Shown here: in pieces, positions 60,291 to 64,000 of the stretch
Layout: every line of letters starts with the position of its first letter
Numbering within the stretch: the first letter of the stretch is position 1
Assembly: GCF_018446385.1 (NCBI RefSeq)
Contig: NC_055998.1
Coordinates: 19,585,173-19,649,172, forward strand
Reading direction: 5' to 3'
Source of the DNA: Zingiber officinale
Taxonomy: Eukaryota; Streptophyta; Magnoliopsida; Zingiberales; Zingiberaceae
DNA: 64,000 nt
Program-made: the position numbers and the translations under genes
Notes under the pieces: generated by a model
The model's input: only the letters and a program-made list of their open reading frames with translations
What the model was told of the DNA's origin: nothing
Databases searched by the model: none

Positions 60291-61011
60291 CTGACTATAT
60301 AAAAGAGCAAAACATCTGTTATTATGGAAGTGCATCCTCTTAATCATGATATAATAACAAGCACATGTATTTAATATTTATTTCTTTAATTTATCAAAGG
60401 GTGTGATTTAGTTCGATAAAGTTATAGGCCCGATAAGTTGGGAAATGATATTATTTATATGGTGTGTTGTTGATTATAGAATGAAACTGTATCCTAGTAA
60501 TTTAGGTTGATGATGTCCCCTTGAAGAGCTCATAAGGATTGTCATATAAACCCTGCAGGTGGACCTAGTCCGGCATGACAATAAAGTTGAGTGGTACTAC
60601 TCTTGGAGCTAGATATTAATTAAGTGAGTTGTCAGTAACTCATTTAATTAGTGGCATTCTATATCTTAAACACAGGGAGATTAACACAATCATGATAAGA
60701 AGGAGCCCATATAGTAATATGGGATTGGTGTGGTAGTTCAATAATAACTCTTTAGTGAAATGAGATATTATTGATGAACTCGAGTTGGGTGTTCGGGGCG
60801 AACACGAGAAGCTCAAGTTCATCGGGAGACCAAAACTAATTTCTCCTCTCGGTCCCTGTTGTAGCCTCTATAAAACCTTGTATCCACTAAGTCCACTTCT
60901 TATCCAAGTAATGGGTCGGACACAACTTTGCTTGGAGCAAGGGGGCCGACCAAGTATAGGCTTGGAGCACAAGTAGTGGCCGGCTTGGTGTCCAAGCATG
61001 GGGCCGACCAC

Positions 61012-61630
61012 ATAGGATTAAAGGAGATTTTAATTTTTGTTAAAATTTTTCCTTTTATAGTCATTCATGAAAGGGATTTAAAAGAGAAATTTTATTTTTT
61101 AAAATTTCCTTTTATAGTCATCCTCATGGTTTTAAAAAGAGAGTTTTAAATTTTAAAATCTTTCCTTTTATAGCTATCTACAAAAGATTAAAGAGAGATT
61201 TTAATTTTGTTAAAATCTTTCCTTATTTGTAGTTCTATAATGTTTAAAAGAAAGGTTTTAATTTTTGATAAAACTTTCTTTTTATGTAACCATGATTTTA
61301 AAAGAGAAGTTTTAATTAATCTTTCTTTTTGTAGTTGTCTACATGTTTTTAAAAGAGAGAGATTAATTTTTTAAACTTTCCTTTATTGCCATGTACAATA
61401 GGAAATTTAAAAAGAAATATTTTAATTGTTATTAAAATTTCCTCTTTTAGAGGGAGGACACAAATAAGGAAGTTTTAATTATGTTTAAAATTTTCCCTTT
61501 TGTAAACATCATGATTTAAAAGGAAGTTTTAATTTTTTGTTGTAAAAATTTTCCTTTTTAGTATACCATGATGTGGCCGGCTATAAGAAGATTAAAAGGA
61601 AGTTTTAATTAAACTTTTCTTTTTTACCAA
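61012..61630. repeat. A/T-rich minisatellite in solo LTR G
   Basis: About ten units of roughly 50-65 bp, each containing agagattttaatttt followed by gttaaaatctttcctttta and a variable tail. Confidence 0.75.
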
Positions 61631-62598
61631 GACCAAAGATTATAAAAGAGGGGGAGAGGGTGCCTCATGACTAAGACAACCTATTCTTATTCCCTCTCTA
61701 TTTCCTTGATGGTCGGCCATGCTCCCTTCCTTTCTTCTTTCTTGTAGCCGGCGGCACCACCTTCATCTTGTCACCTCTTTTGCTTCCTTAGGGCTAGCGG
61801 CATCGAGGGTTGCTATATCCTTGTGTCCGATTGCTTGGAGAGGAAGAAGAAGAAGAGGAGAAGCACTTGGTGGTCGGTTGCTTGAAGGAGAAGAAGAAGA
61901 AGGAAATTTCTTATTTTGGCATTCCTTGATGGCTCAAGAGTCTTGGAGAAGAAGAAGTGATCCCGATGAAATTCTTTTTGGTAGATCGTCGCCCACACGC
62001 CCTCCAAGAGGAGGTGAGGAATACAACAGAAGATCATGAGGTCTTTAGTTACAAAGAAATGTATAACTAGTTGTCTTATTCTGCATCATACTAGTTTTCT
62101 TTGTATGGATTTTAAAATATCAAACACAAGAGGCTATCGGTTTTAGGCAATTGATTTTATATTTCTATTTTGTGTTTCTTTTGTTTTTCAATCTTGTGAT
62201 TCGATTGTTCTTAGTGGTTAAACCTAGGGTTACTATAAGAAGATTAATTAAATATTGAATTTCGTTGAAAGACTTTGTCTAGGAAGTGGTGGATGATTTC
62301 ATACCTAAGAAGGCCTAGTGTCTCGCCATGTTTAACTTGGAAGTCGATCTTTGAAATAAATATTTAATCAACTTTGTAACATGGGTGGATTTAGATTAAT
62401 AATGTTAAGTGTCGTTTGTGATCCAAGTCTAAACCTCTAAGAACAAATAAGTTAAACTTGGAATCAATAATGTTAAGTTCTATTTGTGATTCCAAGTTTA
62501 ATTTCTAAAGAACGCAATAAGTTGTTAGGAAAGGTTCGAGACTTGTATAAAATTTTTGTATAGGGGAACCAGTACGATATTCCAAGTAGCAACCAACA

Positions 62599-63116
62599 CC
62601 TCGGGTGTAATGCTTGAAGACTCCGTGCAGTAGGGCAGGAGGCACCCTCCATGGAGCTGGAGGTGCCCTGGACTCTGGGTGGAGGGCATCCTTCATGGGC
62701 TTGGAGGTGCCCTTGGGCGGATAGGCTGTGGGTGAAGCGGGGCTTATCCACGCTGCGGATCCGGCGGGCTTTGAGAGCGCCCTCCGTGCTGTTGGAGGCG
62801 CCCTCAACGGGCTATATAAGCCTATCTCGAGCAACAGCAAAGGACAACTCGAAATCACAATCCGTCTTCTGTGTGCTGCTTAGAGAACGATCCGATAAAG
62901 CTGCAACTCGACTCCGACGATCAGAAGCTTCAAGTTTACTAATTCCTTACTTGTCGGTATAAGTTTTTCATTTATATTGTACTTCAAGATGTAACTTCCG
63001 AATTGATAGTGATTACCCGAAGTTTTTCATTTACTTCTATTCAGCTGCATATTTCTGAAACAAACGTGAAAGTCACGAGCACTACTTATCCTCCCTCTAA
63101 CGCTTTCGATCCTACA
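62599..63116 (+). repeat. 3' LTR of element C, last piece
   Basis: Resumes with cctcgggtg and ends ctttcgatcctaca, like the LTR end of D (ctttcgatccatca). It contains ggagg(c/t)gccct repeats (62640-62810) and a TATA box, gggctatataagcc, near 62812. Confidence 0.85.
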
Positions 63117-64000
63117 GTAGCAACAGTAGCACACTCAGTAACAAATGTTGTTGTGGACAAAGACGGCGCGCAACATATCGCTTATATATGATCCAACTAA
63201 GATTAGGGAGGCCACTCGACATGTCTAAATAAAGTTCTTTTGGTGAGTTGGACATAGAGCATAATGATGATGCTTGGGTCTTCTTCGAGAGTTCGAGTGA
63301 GTTGGACATGGGGGCAGAGTCATCTTGGACTAAGGTGGGCTCCAGCCCACCAATTGAAGAAGTAAATAAAAATTGAAACCTTGGTCTCATCTTAAGTTGC
63401 CTTTTTAGACAAAGACACTAATCCTGTGCGCCGATAATTAGATAAGAAAATAGCTTTTGTGAAAGCCTCTAAATAAAATCGTCTAGTCAATTAATCCTGT
63501 TATTTATACCAATATTATTGCATATATTGAGGACTAAGAGAAATGCAGTTTTTCTCACCTGGCAACATATTCTACAAAACCTCCATAACTACTAAATTTA
63601 TCATTAAATAAGAAGAGAAATATAAGAGTCAGTATATTCTCCACTTTTGCTTTTCAAATTTATTCATAGAGCAACAACAACGGTTATTTGGTTTAACAAT
63701 GAGTACGCCGATTCAAAGGTGTCTAAATTTATTTAATAAGATAATAAAATTCTGATTTAAAATAAATTTAATATATTTATTTAATGGATAAATTAATTAG
63801 TCTTGTTTTAACTTTTTTTCATTTTTACAATGGAATGAATATATTTAATAGATTCTTAGTTATTTATATTGAGCGAGGAGTTGGTTAAAAAAAATGATAA
63901 GGATATAATAATTAATATGTTTGATTTTTAAAAAAATCCAACAATCTTGTTTTTTTCCTCTATGCTTTCGAATATATTTAATGTTAAATACTTTTATTTA
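63117..64000. other. Right flank of the nest, no gene recognised
   Basis: Follows the LTR end of element C directly. Open frames at 63003-63191 (plus) and 63112-63390 (minus) show no known motif. From 63650 the sequence is AT-rich. The left target copy of C is missing, so no duplication can be tested here. Confidence 0.5.

Larger units (their letters stand above)
48746..62598 (+). mobile_element. Solo LTR G, split by element H
   Basis: TGTTGGAATGTATACTAAAA to agcaaccaaca, flanked by cctcg on both sides (48741-48745 and 62599-62603). After removal of H (49075-60295, counting one target copy) about 2.6 kb of LTR remains with no internal region, so it is a solo LTR, the product of recombination between two LTRs. 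It contains a 60-bp-scale A/T repeat (61012-61630). Orientation is assigned from similarity of its start and end to copia-type LTRs and is less certain. Confidence 0.85.
11931..63116 (+). mobile_element. Element C: 5'-truncated gag-only LTR element hosting the whole nest
   Basis: When all insertions are mentally removed, the pieces form one element. Gag lies at 11966-12019 and 19905-21420, an AT-rich non-coding region at 21420-22679 and 36893-38655, a polypurine tract at 38656-38669, and a 3' LTR at 38670-38838, 48175-48745 and 62599-63116. No 5' LTR or primer site is present, because the left end stops against a TRIM LTR. No protease, integrase or RT was found, so it was probably non-autonomous. 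It is related to element D (gag, polypurine tract and the first bases of the LTR are similar). Confidence 0.8.

Overview
This is nuclear DNA from a flowering plant. The left 8.5 kb carries two intron-containing plant genes (a ROP/RAC small GTPase and an NPF/PTR-type transporter), and the rest is dominated by plant LTR retrotransposons. The high GC content of the transporter's coding sequence, against AT-rich surroundings, suggests a monocot. I cannot name the species from the sequence.

Layout. 1-1680: the 3' part of a dead Ty1/copia element (reverse transcriptase, RNase H, LTR) with a 118-bp SINE-like insertion inside RNase H. 1681-2362: an unrecognised, frameshifted, protein-like stretch. 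3581-5252 (minus): a seven-exon ROP GTPase gene. 6512-8497 (minus): a three-exon NPF1-like nitrate/peptide transporter gene. 8600-11700: AT-rich intergenic DNA with degraded repeats. 11700-63116: one continuous nest of LTR retrotransposons, about 51 kb long. 63117-64000: unassigned flank.

The nest resolves into one host element, C, with four insertions into it. (i) A 196-bp-LTR miniature element (TRIM A, target duplication actgg) sits in C's gag and itself carries element B (12310-19467, minus). (ii) Element D (22685-36891, plus, flanked by tagac) sits in C's AT-rich internal region and carries element E (28372-35460, minus, flanked by aaaaa). (iii) Element F, a Ty3/gypsy chromovirus (38839-48174, plus, flanked by ctagg), sits in C's 3' LTR. 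(iv) Solo LTR G (48746-62598, flanked by cctcg) sits further along the same LTR and carries element H, a Tat-lineage Ty3/gypsy element (49075-60290, minus, flanked by ctgac). Matching short target duplications support each step, so the order of insertion can be read directly.

B, C, D and E share a plan: gag only, stopping at a WVPK/WVPR-type motif just before where a protease would begin, then kilobases of AT-rich DNA without pol. They have near-identical polypurine tracts and the same initiator-Met-tRNA primer site. I infer they depend on a common autonomous copia-type helper that is not in the window. F and H carry gag-pol but are broken by stops and frameshifts. H also carries an uninterrupted antisense gene on the plus strand with two intron-like gaps and its own TATA box.

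The most unusual signals are: families of 20-26-nt GATCG[A/G]TC palindromes shared by three different element families (B, E, F); a primer-binding-site remnant stranded outside the LTR of B; the intact antisense gene in H; and a tRNA-like sequence inside the LTRs of F. Boundaries were read by eye; no alignment, database search or identity calculation was run.
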